Assembly: GCA_963851025.1 (NCBI GenBank)
Contig: CAWKOA010000020.1
Coordinates: 1 to 64,000, forward strand
Reading direction: 5' to 3'
DNA length: 64,000 bases
Origin: RYN-230 sp963851025
Lineage (GTDB): Bacteria > Actinomycetota > Actinomycetes > Streptosporangiales > Streptosporangiaceae
Below, in pieces: positions 9,607 to 18,548 of the stretch. The notes beneath the pieces are model-generated. The model made no database searches. It was not told the origin of the DNA and was given only the letters and a program-made list of their open reading frames with translations. The position numbers were made by a program, and so were the translations under genes. The number at the start of each line of letters is the position of its first letter. The stretch's first letter is position 1.

Positions 9607-10934
9607 ATGCCCGGCAGGCCCCTGACCGTCCTGTTCATGCCGGAGAGCGCGTACGGGCCGACCAACAACTGCATCGGCGTCGGCGACGTGCTGCGCCGCC
9701 GCGGGCACCGCGTCGTATTCGCGGCCGAGGCCTCATGGAAGGGCCGGCTGGAGCCGCTCGGCTTCGAGGAGGACCTGGTCGACCTGTCCCCGCCCGCAGC
9801 CTCGGGGCCCCCGAGCCCCGCGAGCAAGGCGAGCCAGGCCAGCAGGGCGAGCAGGACGCCGGGGCGTTCTGGAAGGAGTTCATCGCCAGCACCGCGCCGG
9901 AATTCCGCAAGCCGACCATCGAGCAGCTGGAGACCTGGATCAAGCCGGTCTGGGCCGAACTGATCAGCGGCGCGCGGTACTGCCAGGAGCAGCTGGCCGG
10001 GATCGTGGCGCGCACCCGCCCGGATGTGATCGTCGAAGACAACGTGATCTGCTTCCCGGCGCTGCTGACCGCCGGCGTCCCGTTCGTCAGGATCGTCTCC
10101 TGCAACCCGCTGGAGATCCCCGACCCGGCGCTGCCGCCGGCCTTCTCCGGCTACCCGGCCGGGGAGCAGGCCCAGTGGCCGGAGTTCCGGGCCGAGTACG
10201 ACCGGGTGCACCGGGCCCTGTGGGCCGAGTTCGCCGACTGGGTCACCGCCCAGGGCGCGCCGCCCCTGCCGGACCTGGAATTCATCCACTCCGGCCAGGT
10301 CAACCTGTATGTCTATCCCGAGCTGGCCGACTACCAGCGCTCCCGGCCGCTCGGCCCCGGCTGGCACCGGCTGGATTCCTCGGTCCGGGAGACCGACGAG
10401 CCGTTCACCCTGCCCGGGCCGCTGGCTTCCGGCGACGGGGCACTCATCTACTTCTCGCTCGGCTCCCTGGGATCGGCCGACGTATCCCTGATGCGGCGGG
10501 TCATCGACTGCCTGGCCGCCACGCCGCACCGCTACATCGTCTCCCAGGGGCCGCTGCACGCCGAGCTGGAGCTGGCGCCCAACATGCACGGCGCGGAGTT
10601 CCTGCCCCAGACCTCGGTCATCCCGCGTGCCGACCTGGTGATCACCCACGGCGGCAACAACACCACCACCGAGTGCCTGCACTTCGGCAAGCCCATGATT
10701 GTCCTGCCGCTGTTCTGGGACCAGCACGACAACGCCCAGCGCGTCGACGAGCTCGGGCTGGGGGCACGCCTGGACACCTACCGGTTCACCGACGCGCAGA
10801 TGCACGGTGCGCTGGCCCGCCTGCTCGGCGACACCGCGCTGCGCGGCCGGCTCAGCCGCGCGGCCGCGGAGATCCAGGGCCGCCAGGGCCTGCGCCGCGC
10901 CGCCGACGCCATCGAGGCTGCCGCGGGGGCCTGA
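9607..10934 (+). CDS. UGT/MGT-type glycosyltransferase (frameshifted)
   Basis: This is a GT1-family (GT-B fold) glycosyltransferase, probably transferring a sugar from a nucleotide donor to a small molecule. The N-terminal acceptor domain begins RPLTVLFMPESAYGPTNNCIGVGDVLRRRGH. The C-terminal donor-binding domain carries FSLGSLGSADV, VIPRADLVITHGGNNTTTECLHFGKPMIVLPLFWDQHDNAQRV, a PSPG-like motif. The frame breaks near 9800-9815 in a run of G and C, here apparently a missing base. About 440 residues when repaired. Members of this family glycosylate macrolides or other antibiotics, but nothing nearby points to a substrate. Confidence 0.88.
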
Positions 10935-10941
10935 CCCGGGA

Positions 10942-11535
10942 TCACCCGCCGGCGCTGAGGAAGCCCTGCCGGACGGCGGAGCCGACCAGCTCCCGCGCGA
11001 AGTCCCCGAGGGCGGGGGAGCCGTCCTCGATCAGCGCCACCTTGTCCAGCACCTGGCCGGCCCGGATGCCGTGGTCCTGCCAGGTGCCGCCGCCCAGGTA
11101 GTAGTTGGCCAGCATCGGCTGGAGCCGGTCCAGGGCCCGGGCGAACCGGGCCTCGGGGGTCCGGCGCTCCTCGAACTCGTCCCAGAGGGCGCGCAGCTCC
11201 TCCCCCTGCCCCGGGGGCAGCAGGGTGAAGATCCGGCTGGCCGCAGCCTGCTCGGCCGCCTCCTGGCGGGCCTGCGCCGCCGCGTCGGCGTACACGAACA
11301 GGTCGCCCGCGTCGATCTCGACCAGGTCATGGATGAGCAGCATGGCGGTGACCCGGCCCAGGTCCGTCCCGGGCGGGGCGTAGCCGCCCAGGACCTGGGC
11401 CATCAGGGCCAGATGCCAGGAGTGCTCGGCAGAATTCTCTTTCCTGGAGCCGTCCAGGATGCTGCTCTGCCGGAGCACGCCCTTGAGCCGGTCTGCTTCC
11501 CGCAGGAAGCCCAGGCAGGAATCCAGGGGCCGCAT
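10942..11535 (-). CDS. HD-domain phosphohydrolase (YfbR/HDDC2-like)
   Basis: A 197-residue metal-dependent phosphohydrolase related to 5'-deoxynucleotidases. The metal-binding residues are in SAEHSWHLALMAQVL and LLIHDLVEIDAGD (the HD pair), with a later Asp in RALDRLQPMLANY. The length fits the HDDC2/YfbR group, whose members dephosphorylate deoxynucleoside monophosphates; the exact substrate here is not known. The start is ATG 11535. It is convergent with the glycosyltransferase gene, whose stop is only 7 bp away. Confidence 0.85.
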   Translation of the reverse strand: MRPLDSCLGFLREADRLKGVLRQSSILDGSRKENSAEHSWHLALMAQVLGGYAPPGTDLGRVTAMLLIHDLVEIDAGDLFVYADAAAQARQEAAEQAAASRIFTLLPPGQGEELRALWDEFEERRTPEARFARALDRLQPMLANYYLGGGTWQDHGIRAGQVLDKVALIEDGSPALGDFARELVGSAVRQGFLSAGG

Positions 11536-11765
11536 GGTCCCATTCGATCAGCTGGCCACCGCCCCCGGCTACCTCAGGTGCCGTCCGTGCCCACCCCGGC
11601 CTGGCGCGCGGGCAGCCTGCGAGAGACTGCCTTATGCCGGCATAGCGGGACGGCCGCGAATCAGCGGCCCGACTCGCCGTGCCCCCGCCGGAGGTGCGGT
11701 GGCTGGGCGTGCGATCATGTGCGTGGGGGACCCAACAGATGATACGGGGGACCGGCTCATCAAGC

Positions 11766-11801
11766 CCCGCCCTGGTCAGGCGCGTGCCTGGCCGGGGCGG
11801 G
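11766..11801. terminator. GC-rich hairpin, terminator-like
   Basis: 16-bp arms (11766-11781 and 11786-11801) with only two G-U type mismatches surround a 4-nt loop GCGT. No intact gene ends just before it on the plus strand, so it may be left over from a lost gene or may insulate the Fur-like gene. Confidence 0.55.
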
Positions 11802-11845
11802 TGCCCCGGGTCCGGGCCGCCGGGGCCCATGGCGAACTAATCGTT

Positions 11846-11858
11846 AACTTGAAAAGTT
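11846..11858. promoter_or_regulatory. AT-rich palindrome upstream of Fur-like gene
   Basis: AACTT-GAA-AAGTT, a 5-3-5 inverted repeat in an AT-rich island (TCGTTAACTTGAAAAGTTCA) 28 bp before the ATG. Position and composition suit a promoter or a Fur-type operator. The downstream protein lacks a DNA-binding domain, so it could not bind the site itself. Confidence 0.4.
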
Positions 11859-11885
11859 CATCTCTTGCGGCGTAGCGTCGGGGTC

Positions 11886-12101
11886 ATGACCGACACCGGC
11901 GGGCTCCGTGCTGCGGACCTGACCCGGAGCAGCCACCACCACCATCTCGTGTGCCGGAACTGCGGCACGGTGACGGACGTGGGGTGCGCTGCCGGTCACG
12001 TTACGTGCGTGGAGCCCGCGGCCGCCGCGGGGTTCGAGGTCGGCGAGGCCGAGGTCACCTTCTGGGGGCTCTGTCCCGCCTGCCAGGCCCCGCGGGCCTG
12101 A
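11886..12101 (+). CDS. Fur-family protein reduced to the C-terminal metal-binding/dimerisation domain
   Basis: A 71-residue protein, MTDTGGLRAADLTRSSHHHH and onward, matching only the C-terminal half of FurA/CatR-type Fur proteins. It has the His cluster, CRNCGTVTDV and CPAC zinc-binding CxxC pairs, and the FEVGEAEVTFWGLCPAC ending. The winged-helix DNA-binding half (about 75 residues) is absent, yet the first residues resemble a normal FurA start, as if an internal in-frame deletion joined start and C-domain. It could be a dominant-negative partner or metal buffer, a decayed gene, or an assembly deletion. No katG or catalase gene is adjacent. Confidence 0.7.
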   Translation: MTDTGGLRAADLTRSSHHHHLVCRNCGTVTDVGCAAGHVTCVEPAAAAGFEVGEAEVTFWGLCPACQAPRA

Positions 12102-12191
12102 GCCCGCGGGCGTGAGTCCCGGGAATACCCGCCGGGCACCCTCGCACTCCGCTAACGTGCAGCCAGGGCCGGGTGCATGCCCAACGGCCAC

Positions 12192-12230
12192 GGCGCCCCT
12201 GGATCCCACCCCCCCGGGACCAGGGGCGCC
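12192..12230. terminator. Bidirectional terminator between the Fur-like gene and marR
   Basis: A perfect 11-bp inverted repeat has arms GGCGCCCCTGG (12192-12202) and 12220-12230, with a 17-nt loop. It sits between two convergent genes. Confidence 0.75.
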
Positions 12231-12237
12231 TTCCTGT

Positions 12238-12789
12238 TCAGCCGTCGTCCCGGGCGGCCTCGCGGAGCCGGGTCAGGTGCCCGCGCAGGATTTCCTCCAT
12301 CCCGTCGTAGAAGCCCACGATCAGCCGCAGCTCGTCATCGCTGTAACGGGCCGCCATCTGCTGCCAGTCGCGCATCATCGGCAGGAACACCGAGGCCACG
12401 TCGCGCAGGGCGGTCTCCAGGACCAGCCGGATGACCACCCGGCGCCGGTCACGCGGATCGCGGTCGCGGCGGACGTAGCCGGCCTCCTCCAGCCGGTCCA
12501 CCACGCCGGTGATCGACGCCGTGGTCAGGCCGGTCGCCCTGGCCATCTCGCCGGCCGTCATCTGGCCGCTGAAGCTCAGGATGTTCAGGCAGTTCAGGTC
12601 GGTCGCATTGATGCCGATCCGGTCCGCGGCGGCCTGGTTCATGAGCTGCATCAGGGACCCCGTCTTGCGGATGGCGGCGCCGAAGGCGGCGGCCAGCTCG
12701 GCGCGCTCGGGCTCCCGGGCCGCCCACGGCTCGGCCCACGGCACGTTCCACTCGCGGCCGCCCGCAGCTGCGCCGGCATCCTCAGGCAT
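12238..12789 (-). CDS. MarR-family transcriptional regulator
   Basis: A 183-residue winged-helix regulator. The wHTH lies at about residues 65-130: LNCLNILSFSGQMTAGEMAR, ATGLTTASITGVVDRLEEAG, then the wing RRDRDPRDRRRVVIRL. It is divergent from an EmrB/QacA-type exporter, a typical pairing in which the MarR protein represses the pump and its own gene until a ligand binds. The 106-bp shared region contains overlapping palindromes (12807-12844) suited to a MarR dimer. The start is ATG 12789. Confidence 0.9.
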   Translation of the reverse strand: MPEDAGAAAGGREWNVPWAEPWAAREPERAELAAAFGAAIRKTGSLMQLMNQAAADRIGINATDLNCLNILSFSGQMTAGEMARATGLTTASITGVVDRLEEAGYVRRDRDPRDRRRVVIRLVLETALRDVASVFLPMMRDWQQMAARYSDDELRLIVGFYDGMEEILRGHLTRLREAARDDG

Positions 12790-12806
12790 ACTTCAACTCC
12801 CCTATT

Positions 12807-12844
12807 GTCTAGGTAGCCTAGACGTTAGGCATCCTAGATGCTAA
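12807..12844. promoter_or_regulatory. Overlapping palindromic operators between marR and the MFS exporter
   Basis: Three overlapping inverted repeats: GTCTAGG-tag-CCTAGAC (12807-12823, perfect 7-3-7), GCCTA-gacgt-TAGGC (12816-12830, perfect), and TTAGGCATC-cta-GATGCTAA (12825-12844, one base off). They lie 18 bp from the marR start and about 50 bp from the exporter start. The most likely ligand is the adjacent MarR protein. Confidence 0.7.
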
Positions 12845-12895
12845 CTTCGTGTGGGTAGTTCGGGGACAGACCTCCTGTCGAGGCGGAGACTGATC

Positions 12896-14638
12896 ATGTC
12901 ATCAGATGCACAGATCCTGGCACCACCCGCAACGGCCGGCCAGGCCGACCCGCGCCGCTGGCTCACCCTGGTCATCCTGCTGCTGGCCGGCTTCATGAAC
13001 CTGCTCGACGTGTCCATCGTCAACATCGCCATCCCGTCGATCCAGCGCGACCTGCACGCCAGCTACGCGGACGTGCAGTGGGCACTGGCCGGCTACACGC
13101 TGGCCTACGCGCTCGTGCTGATCACCGGCGGCCGGCTGGGCGATATCTTCGGCCGCAAGCGGCTCTTCCTGATCGGGGTGGCCGGCTTCACGATCATGTC
13201 CGCGCTGTGCGGCGCCGCGACCGGCCCGGGCATGCTGATCGGCTGCCGGGTCGCCCAGGGCGCGATGGGCGCGATCATGGTGCCCCAGGTGCTGGCCGTC
13301 ATCCAGGTCATCTTCCCGCCGCACGAGCGGATCAAGGCGCTGGCCGGCTTCGGCGTGACGGCGGGGCTGGGCACGGTGAGCGGCCCGCTGCTCGGCGGGC
13401 TGCTCATCCAGCACGACCTGTTCGGGCTGGGCTGGCGGACGATCTTCCTGATCAACGTGCCGGTCGGGGTGATCGCCTTCGCCGCGTCCGCGGTCCTGGT
13501 CCGCGAGTCGAAGGCGGCCAGCCCGCCCCGGCTCGACCCGGTCGGCGTCGGGCTGATCTCGGCCGCCCTGCTGCTCCTGCTGTACCCGCTGGTGCAGGGG
13601 CGCCAGCTCGGGTGGCCGGCCTGGACCTACGTGTCGATGGCGCTGTGCCTGCCGGTGCTCGCCGCGTTCGTCTGGTACGAGCGGATCAAGGGCCGCCGGG
13701 ACGGCTCGCCGCTGCTCCCGCTCAGCCTGTTCCGGGACCGTGCCTTCAGCGCGGGCATGAGCGTGGCCATGACGTTCTTCCTCGGCATCGCCTCGTTCGG
13801 CCTGGTGCTCACCCTGTTCCTCCAGCTCGGCCTGGGCTTCACCGCACTGCACGCCGGGCTGACCTTCCTGCCGTTCTCGGCCGGGGTGCTGGTCTCCTCG
13901 GGCGCGGCCGCCCGCCTCGCGCCCCGGTTCGGGCGCGGGGTCACCATGGCCGGCGCGCTCATCATCGCCGCGGGAATGGCCGGGCTGATCGCCGCCGTGC
14001 ATCACTACGGCGCGGCCGTGACCACCTGGGACCTGGTGCCCGGCCTGGTGGCCGCGGGCCTCGGCGTGGGCGGGGTGATCGCCCCGCTGGCCGACATCGT
14101 GCTGGCCGGCGTGCCGCACCGGGACGCCGGCTCGGCGTCCGGCGTGTTCAACACCGGCCTGCAGGTCGGCAACTCCATCGGCATCGCGCTGATCGGGGTG
14201 ATCTTCTTCGGGATGCTCGGCAGCCAGTCCGGGCCGGCCGCCAGCGCGGCCGCCCCGCAGTTGCGCGCCGGGCTGGTGGCGGCCGGCGTGCCCGCCGCCG
14301 GCACCGGGCGGGTCGTCACCCAGTTCCGTGGCTGCCTGCACGACCGGCTGGTCGCGGCGGATCCCACCGTGACCCCGGCGGCCTGCCGCACTCCGGGCCG
14401 GACGGCGGCGCTGCCCGCCGCCGCGCGCCCGGTGCTGGCCCGGGCCGGCGGCGCGGCGGTGCGCGACGACTTCGCCGCCTCGCTGGAGCGCACCCTGTGG
14501 TTCCAGGTGGGCGTGTTCGGCCTCAGCTTCCTGCTGATGCTGCTGCTGCCCCGGGGCGCGGGCCGGCGCCCGGCCGGGTCGGGCGCCGCGCCGGGCACGC
14601 GCGAGGTGCCGGCTATCCAGGAAGGGGCCGCGGCGTGA
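12896..14638 (+). CDS. MFS multidrug exporter, DHA2 (EmrB/QacA) family
   Basis: A 580-residue drug:H+ antiporter with about 14 predicted membrane helices. It begins LTLVILLLAGFMNLLDVSIV, followed by ITGGRLGDIFGRKRLF, the MFS motif A. An extracytoplasmic loop of about 90 residues (roughly 450-540) before the last helix includes two Cys, one in FRGCLHDRL and one in PAACRTP. The last 25 residues are a hydrophilic tail. The start is ATG 12896; in-frame codons back to 12851 lack similarity. It is divergent from marR and probably repressed by it. Substrates are not predictable. Confidence 0.9.
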   Translation: MSSDAQILAPPATAGQADPRRWLTLVILLLAGFMNLLDVSIVNIAIPSIQRDLHASYADVQWALAGYTLAYALVLITGGRLGDIFGRKRLFLIGVAGFTIMSALCGAATGPGMLIGCRVAQGAMGAIMVPQVLAVIQVIFPPHERIKALAGFGVTAGLGTVSGPLLGGLLIQHDLFGLGWRTIFLINVPVGVIAFAASAVLVRESKAASPPRLDPVGVGLISAALLLLLYPLVQGRQLGWPAWTYVSMALCLPVLAAFVWYERIKGRRDGSPLLPLSLFRDRAFSAGMSVAMTFFLGIASFGLVLTLFLQLGLGFTALHAGLTFLPFSAGVLVSSGAAARLAPRFGRGVTMAGALIIAAGMAGLIAAVHHYGAAVTTWDLVPGLVAAGLGVGGVIAPLADIVLAGVPHRDAGSASGVFNTGLQVGNSIGIALIGVIFFGMLGSQSGPAASAAAPQLRAGLVAAGVPAAGTGRVVTQFRGCLHDRLVAADPTVTPAACRTPGRTAALPAAARPVLARAGGAAVRDDFAASLERTLWFQVGVFGLSFLLMLLLPRGAGRRPAGSGAAPGTREVPAIQEGAAA

Positions 14639-14704
14639 CCGCGGCGGCCTGGCCCGGCTCCGCCGGGAGATGGAGGACCACGCGCCCGCCCGGGCCGGGT
14701 GGTG

Positions 14705-17204
14705 CTACTCCGTGCGCAGCGTGCCCGCGGCCGGCGTCCGGGCGGCCACCGCCGCGGGGACCGAGGCCAGCAGGTTCCCGGCCAGGATGACGGCGGCGCA
14801 GCCGGCGGCCAGCAGGAGCACCGGGACCACGGTGACGGGCGCGACGCCGAGCGATCCGGCGAAGCCGCGCCACGCCCAGCGGCCCGCGGCGACGCCCAGG
14901 GGCACGCCTGCGGCCAGGGCGATCAGCAGCGTCAGCGTCGTCTGCCAGGCCACGATGGCCCGGAGCTGGCCCCGGGTCATGCCCAGGGTCTTCAGCAGGG
15001 CCAGCTCGCGGCGCCGCCTGCGCACGGAGGTCAGCACGGTCAGCGCCAGGGAGGCCATCGCCGCCGCGGCCAGGCCCAGGGCCAGGGCCAGCGGCTGGCC
15101 GCCCATCTGGGTGGCGTTGACGATGGACGCGGCCCGCGCGCGGTGCAGCCCGAGCTGGTAGGTCCCGCCGGGCGTCCCGTCCGGGTTGGCGGAGGTGATC
15201 CGGTGCACGAGCGCCGCGCGCTGGGCCGCGCTGGTGCCGGGGACCAGGTCGATGGCCACCGCCGACGGGGCGGCCTGCGACGTCGCCGCGGCGGACTTCG
15301 GCGCGCCGCTGCTCAGCCCCTGGACGGCCAGCAGGGCCTGCTCGGACAGCATGGCGCCCTGGCCCAGGGACACATGCTGGGAGATGGCCACCCCGAACGA
15401 GGGCAGCGTGACGGTCCCGGAGATGGACAGGAGGCGCCGGTAGGGCGCGCGTCCTGCCAGGACCGTGTCCCCGACCTTCTTGCCCAGCTCGCGCAGGGTC
15501 ACCGTGCCCAGCTCGATCTGCCCGTTGCCGCTGATGGCCCGGCCGCTGCTCGTCGGCGGCTCAGCGACCCGCGGTCACGCTGCAGGCCGAGCACGGGGAC
15601 CACCCGGCCATCGATCGTGAGCTGGCTGAACCCGAAGCTGGACCAGGCCGCCACCGAAGGCTGGCCGCCGACCAGCCGGTTCATCACGCCGGGGGTGAAG
15701 TTCCCGTACCCGCCCTCGGCCTGGATCAGGATCTGCCAGTTCCAGCCGTACCGGGCCGGGTGCGTGACCAGGCCGGTCAGGCTGGCCCCGAACACCACGG
15801 CGGCGACCACCGCCGTCACCGCGGCGATGGACCCCAGCAACGTGGCCCGGACCGGGACGGCCTGCTGTCCCGATCCCGGCTCCAGCGCGTTGCGGCTGGC
15901 CACGACCGCGGGTGCGGGGAGCCCGGCGGCGGCCGCGGCGTGCGCGACGGCCGAGGGCCGCTCGCGGTCCGGCCGGGTGGCCTGCCGGGTGGCCCGGGCC
16001 GCCATCACGGCCAGCGCCGCGAGCAGGATCGCGGCCAGCAGGGCTGAGCCGGCCCCAGGACCAGGCCGTCCGCTTTGATCCCGCGGGCCGGATCGAACTG
16101 GCGTACCTGGCCGACCGGGGCCAGCGGGGAGAACGCTACCGCCCCGGCCACGGCCAGGATCGTCGCACCGAGGATGGCCGCCGCGCCCGGCAGGCTGGCC
16201 GCCAGCGCGGTCTGGGCCCGGCTGCCGCCCAGGGCCCGCACGACCGAGATGTCCTGGGCCGACCGGCTCATCAGCTGGGTGAGGCCCTGCCCGGCGAGCA
16301 CCAGCATGGCCAGGGCGGCGATCCCGCCGAAAACGGCGAGCGCGACCACCTGCGGCCCGATCGCCTGGCGCACCTCATTCCGGACTATGTCCTGGCGGGC
16401 GACGGCGAAGGCCAGGCCGGGGAGTTTCTGGTGGGTCGCGGCGAGGTAGCGCCGCTGGACGCTGGTGGCCAGGGTGGCGAGGTGGTGCTGCAGCGCCGGT
16501 ATCCCGGCGGTCCCGTGGTCCAGCCGGACCCCCACCCAGGAGAACACGTAGTAGGGCAGCAGCTGCCGGGTGGCGGCGGGCGGAAGGATCCCGCCTTCCT
16601 GCTCGTCGGACTGGTCCACCAGGACCGGCGGGATGTCCGCGATCCCGGTCACCCGGAACGTGATGCGCTGCCCCGGCGAGGACTGATAGGTGACCGGGTT
16701 CAGCCGGTAGAACTGGTAGGTCACCCGGCCGCCGACGCCCACCCCGAACAGGCGGGCGATGCCCGGGCTGAGGGCGATTTCCCGGGCGGCATCGAGCCGG
16801 GGCAGACGGCCGGCGAGCACCGTCATCCGGTCCCGGGTGAAGTACGCGCCGTCCACGCTGCCGGTCAGGGAGTTGGTGAGGAAGGAGTCCCGGATGCGGC
16901 CGTGCACCACCGGATTGGCGTTCAGCCCGATGTACGCGTCGCTGGCCGTGATCCCGGGCAGGGCCGCGATCAGCTTGATGGGCTGGGTCACCGGCATTCC
17001 CGGCACGATGCCGGGCACGTTGACGAAGGCGTCGCTGGCCCTGGTCGCGGTCAGGTAGCGCCCGTAGGCCGACGCGGTGCGCCGGGCGCCGGCCACCGCC
17101 CCCAGCGCCACCGCTCCGAACAGGCCGCCGATGAGGGCCACGGTCAGCACGGTCCGCCAGGACCGCTGGGCGGTCGCGCGCCACAGGTACAGCGCCGCGC
17201 GCAT
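14705..17204 (-). CDS. FtsX-like ABC permease (MacB/SalY type), frameshifted
   Basis: A large ABC permease of about 830 residues when repaired. The N-terminal helix (RSWRTVLTVALIGGLFGAVA) is followed by an extracytoplasmic MacB-like domain and a first FtsX unit ending AQDISVVRALGGSRAQTALAA. A second extracytoplasmic domain and a second FtsX unit follow, with RRRRELALLKTLGMTRGQLR. The frame breaks near 16060 (one G lost from GGGCCGGG) and near 15545. The start is ATG 17204 with an AGGAGG-like site. Such permeases normally pair with a LolD/MacB ATPase, but none is adjacent, so the complex partner is elsewhere or lost. Likely exports a hydrophobic compound or lipoprotein. Confidence 0.88.
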
Positions 17205-17327
17205 CGCGGGTCAGCCTCCTGGCCCGCGCGTGATCATCATGGCCTCAGTATCCAGCGCCGCCGCCCGGCGGCGCAGGAAGGGCCGCACGACAGTGCCGGG
17301 GTGGCTAGCCCCACCGTCCCCGGGCGA

Positions 17328-18437
17328 CTACCCTTCCGCGTCGGCGATCGCGGTGTCCACCTCGGCCCGGCGGGCGGCCATCTCGGCCTCGTACTTCGCC
17401 TTCTCCGCGTCCACCCGCTCGGCGATCTCCTCGTCGTCGCGCATCAGCGCGTCCAGGTCGGTCGAGGCGGCGTCCAGCACGCCCAGGTCGGCGTAGGCGT
17501 GCCGGACCTTCGGGCCCCACAGCCCGATGTCCTTCACGCACGGCACGATCCGGCTGAACAGCAGCGTGCGGAACGCCTGCTGGATGGGGGAGTGGTCGGT
17601 GAACTCCAGGCACTCCGCGACGTCGTACCCCATCCGCTCCCAGACCTCCTGGGCGCGGAACCGGTTGCGCATCAGGTAGCAGCCCTCCACCACGAACTCC
17701 TCGCGCTCGGCCCGCTCCGCCTCGGTCAGCTCCGCGTAGTAGTCGCGCAGGGCCAGGCGGCCGAACGCCACGTGCCGGGCCTCGTCCTGCATGACGTACG
17801 CGAGCAGCTGCTTGACCAGGGGGTTGGCGGCGACGTCGCGGTGCACCCCGAAGGCGGCCAGGGCCAGGCCCTCGATCAGCACCTGCATGCCGAGGTAGGG
17901 CAGGTCCCAGCGGGAGTCGCTGAGCGCGTCCGCGAGCAGCCGGCCCAGGTCCTCGTTGATGGGGTAGTACAGGCCGATCTTGTCCCGGATGAACCGCTGG
18001 TACAGCTCCACGTGCCGCGCCTCGTCCATGGTCTGGGTCGCCGCGTAGAACTTGGAGTCCATGTCCGGGACGGACTCGACGATCCGGGCCGCCACGGTCA
18101 GCGCGCCCTGCTCACCGTGCAGGAACTGGCTGAACAGCCAGGAACCGAGGTGGTGGCCGAGTTCATCGCGCTCGGCCTGGTTCAGCACCTCCCACTGCCG
18201 TGACCCGTAGATGGGGCAGAATTCATCCGGCGTGGCCATCACGTTGGTGGGATCGACCGGCAGGTCCCAGTCGATCCGCTTCACCGCATCCCACTGCTTG
18301 TCCTTGCCCCGCTGGTAGAGGTCGAGGAGACGGCTCCGGCCGTCGTCGTACTCCCAGCTGAACCGGGCGGCTCCGGACGCGGGCACATCCCAGGTGCCGG
18401 GCGGGACCGGGGTGGCGTAATGGTCGTAGGTGCCCAC
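17328..18437 (-). CDS. Ferritin-like diiron-carboxylate protein
   Basis: A 369-residue soluble protein of the ferritin-like/diiron oxygenase fold. Metal ligands are visible in two pairs: HGEQGALTVA with TMDEARHVELYQRF, and VLIEGLALAAF with QDEARHVAFGRL. That is, two Glu and two ExxH motifs, the usual diiron set. The C-terminal 50 residues are a charged coiled-coil-like stretch. The family is common in actinomycetes and is related to R2-like and aromatic-ring monooxygenase oxygenases; the substrate is unknown. The start is GTG 18437 with GGAGGC upstream. A palindrome upstream (18481-18492) may control it. Confidence 0.82.
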   Translation of the reverse strand: MGTYDHYATPVPPGTWDVPASGAARFSWEYDDGRSRLLDLYQRGKDKQWDAVKRIDWDLPVDPTNVMATPDEFCPIYGSRQWEVLNQAERDELGHHLGSWLFSQFLHGEQGALTVAARIVESVPDMDSKFYAATQTMDEARHVELYQRFIRDKIGLYYPINEDLGRLLADALSDSRWDLPYLGMQVLIEGLALAAFGVHRDVAANPLVKQLLAYVMQDEARHVAFGRLALRDYYAELTEAERAEREEFVVEGCYLMRNRFRAQEVWERMGYDVAECLEFTDHSPIQQAFRTLLFSRIVPCVKDIGLWGPKVRHAYADLGVLDAASTDLDALMRDDEEIAERVDAEKAKYEAEMAARRAEVDTAIADAEG

Positions 18438-18480
18438 GGCAGCCTCCTGGGTGACGGGGAGCGGCGTGCCTCCCTCTTAT

Positions 18481-18492
18481 TACTACCCAGTA
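18481..18492. promoter_or_regulatory. Palindrome upstream of the ferritin-like gene
   Basis: TACT-ACCC-AGTA on the plus strand (TACT-GGGT-AGTA in the gene's direction), 44 bp upstream of the start and overlapping an AT-rich patch (TAGTAATAAGA) that could serve as a -10 region. The form suits a TetR-type operator, but no regulator gene is adjacent. Confidence 0.4.
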
Positions 18493-18548
18493 GGGCAGGC
18501 GGGCGCAATCCCCCCGGCCTGGTCAGCCGCCCGGATCAGCCGGGCTCG

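Larger units (their letters stand above)
11536..11885. other. Intergenic region upstream of the Fur-like gene
   Basis: About 350 bp without a convincing gene. It holds a strong hairpin (11766-11801) and an AT-rich patch with a palindrome (11846-11858) close to the start of the Fur-like gene. It also contains the promoter side of the HD-domain gene. The missing DNA-binding half of the Fur-like protein is not found here in any frame. Confidence 0.6.
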
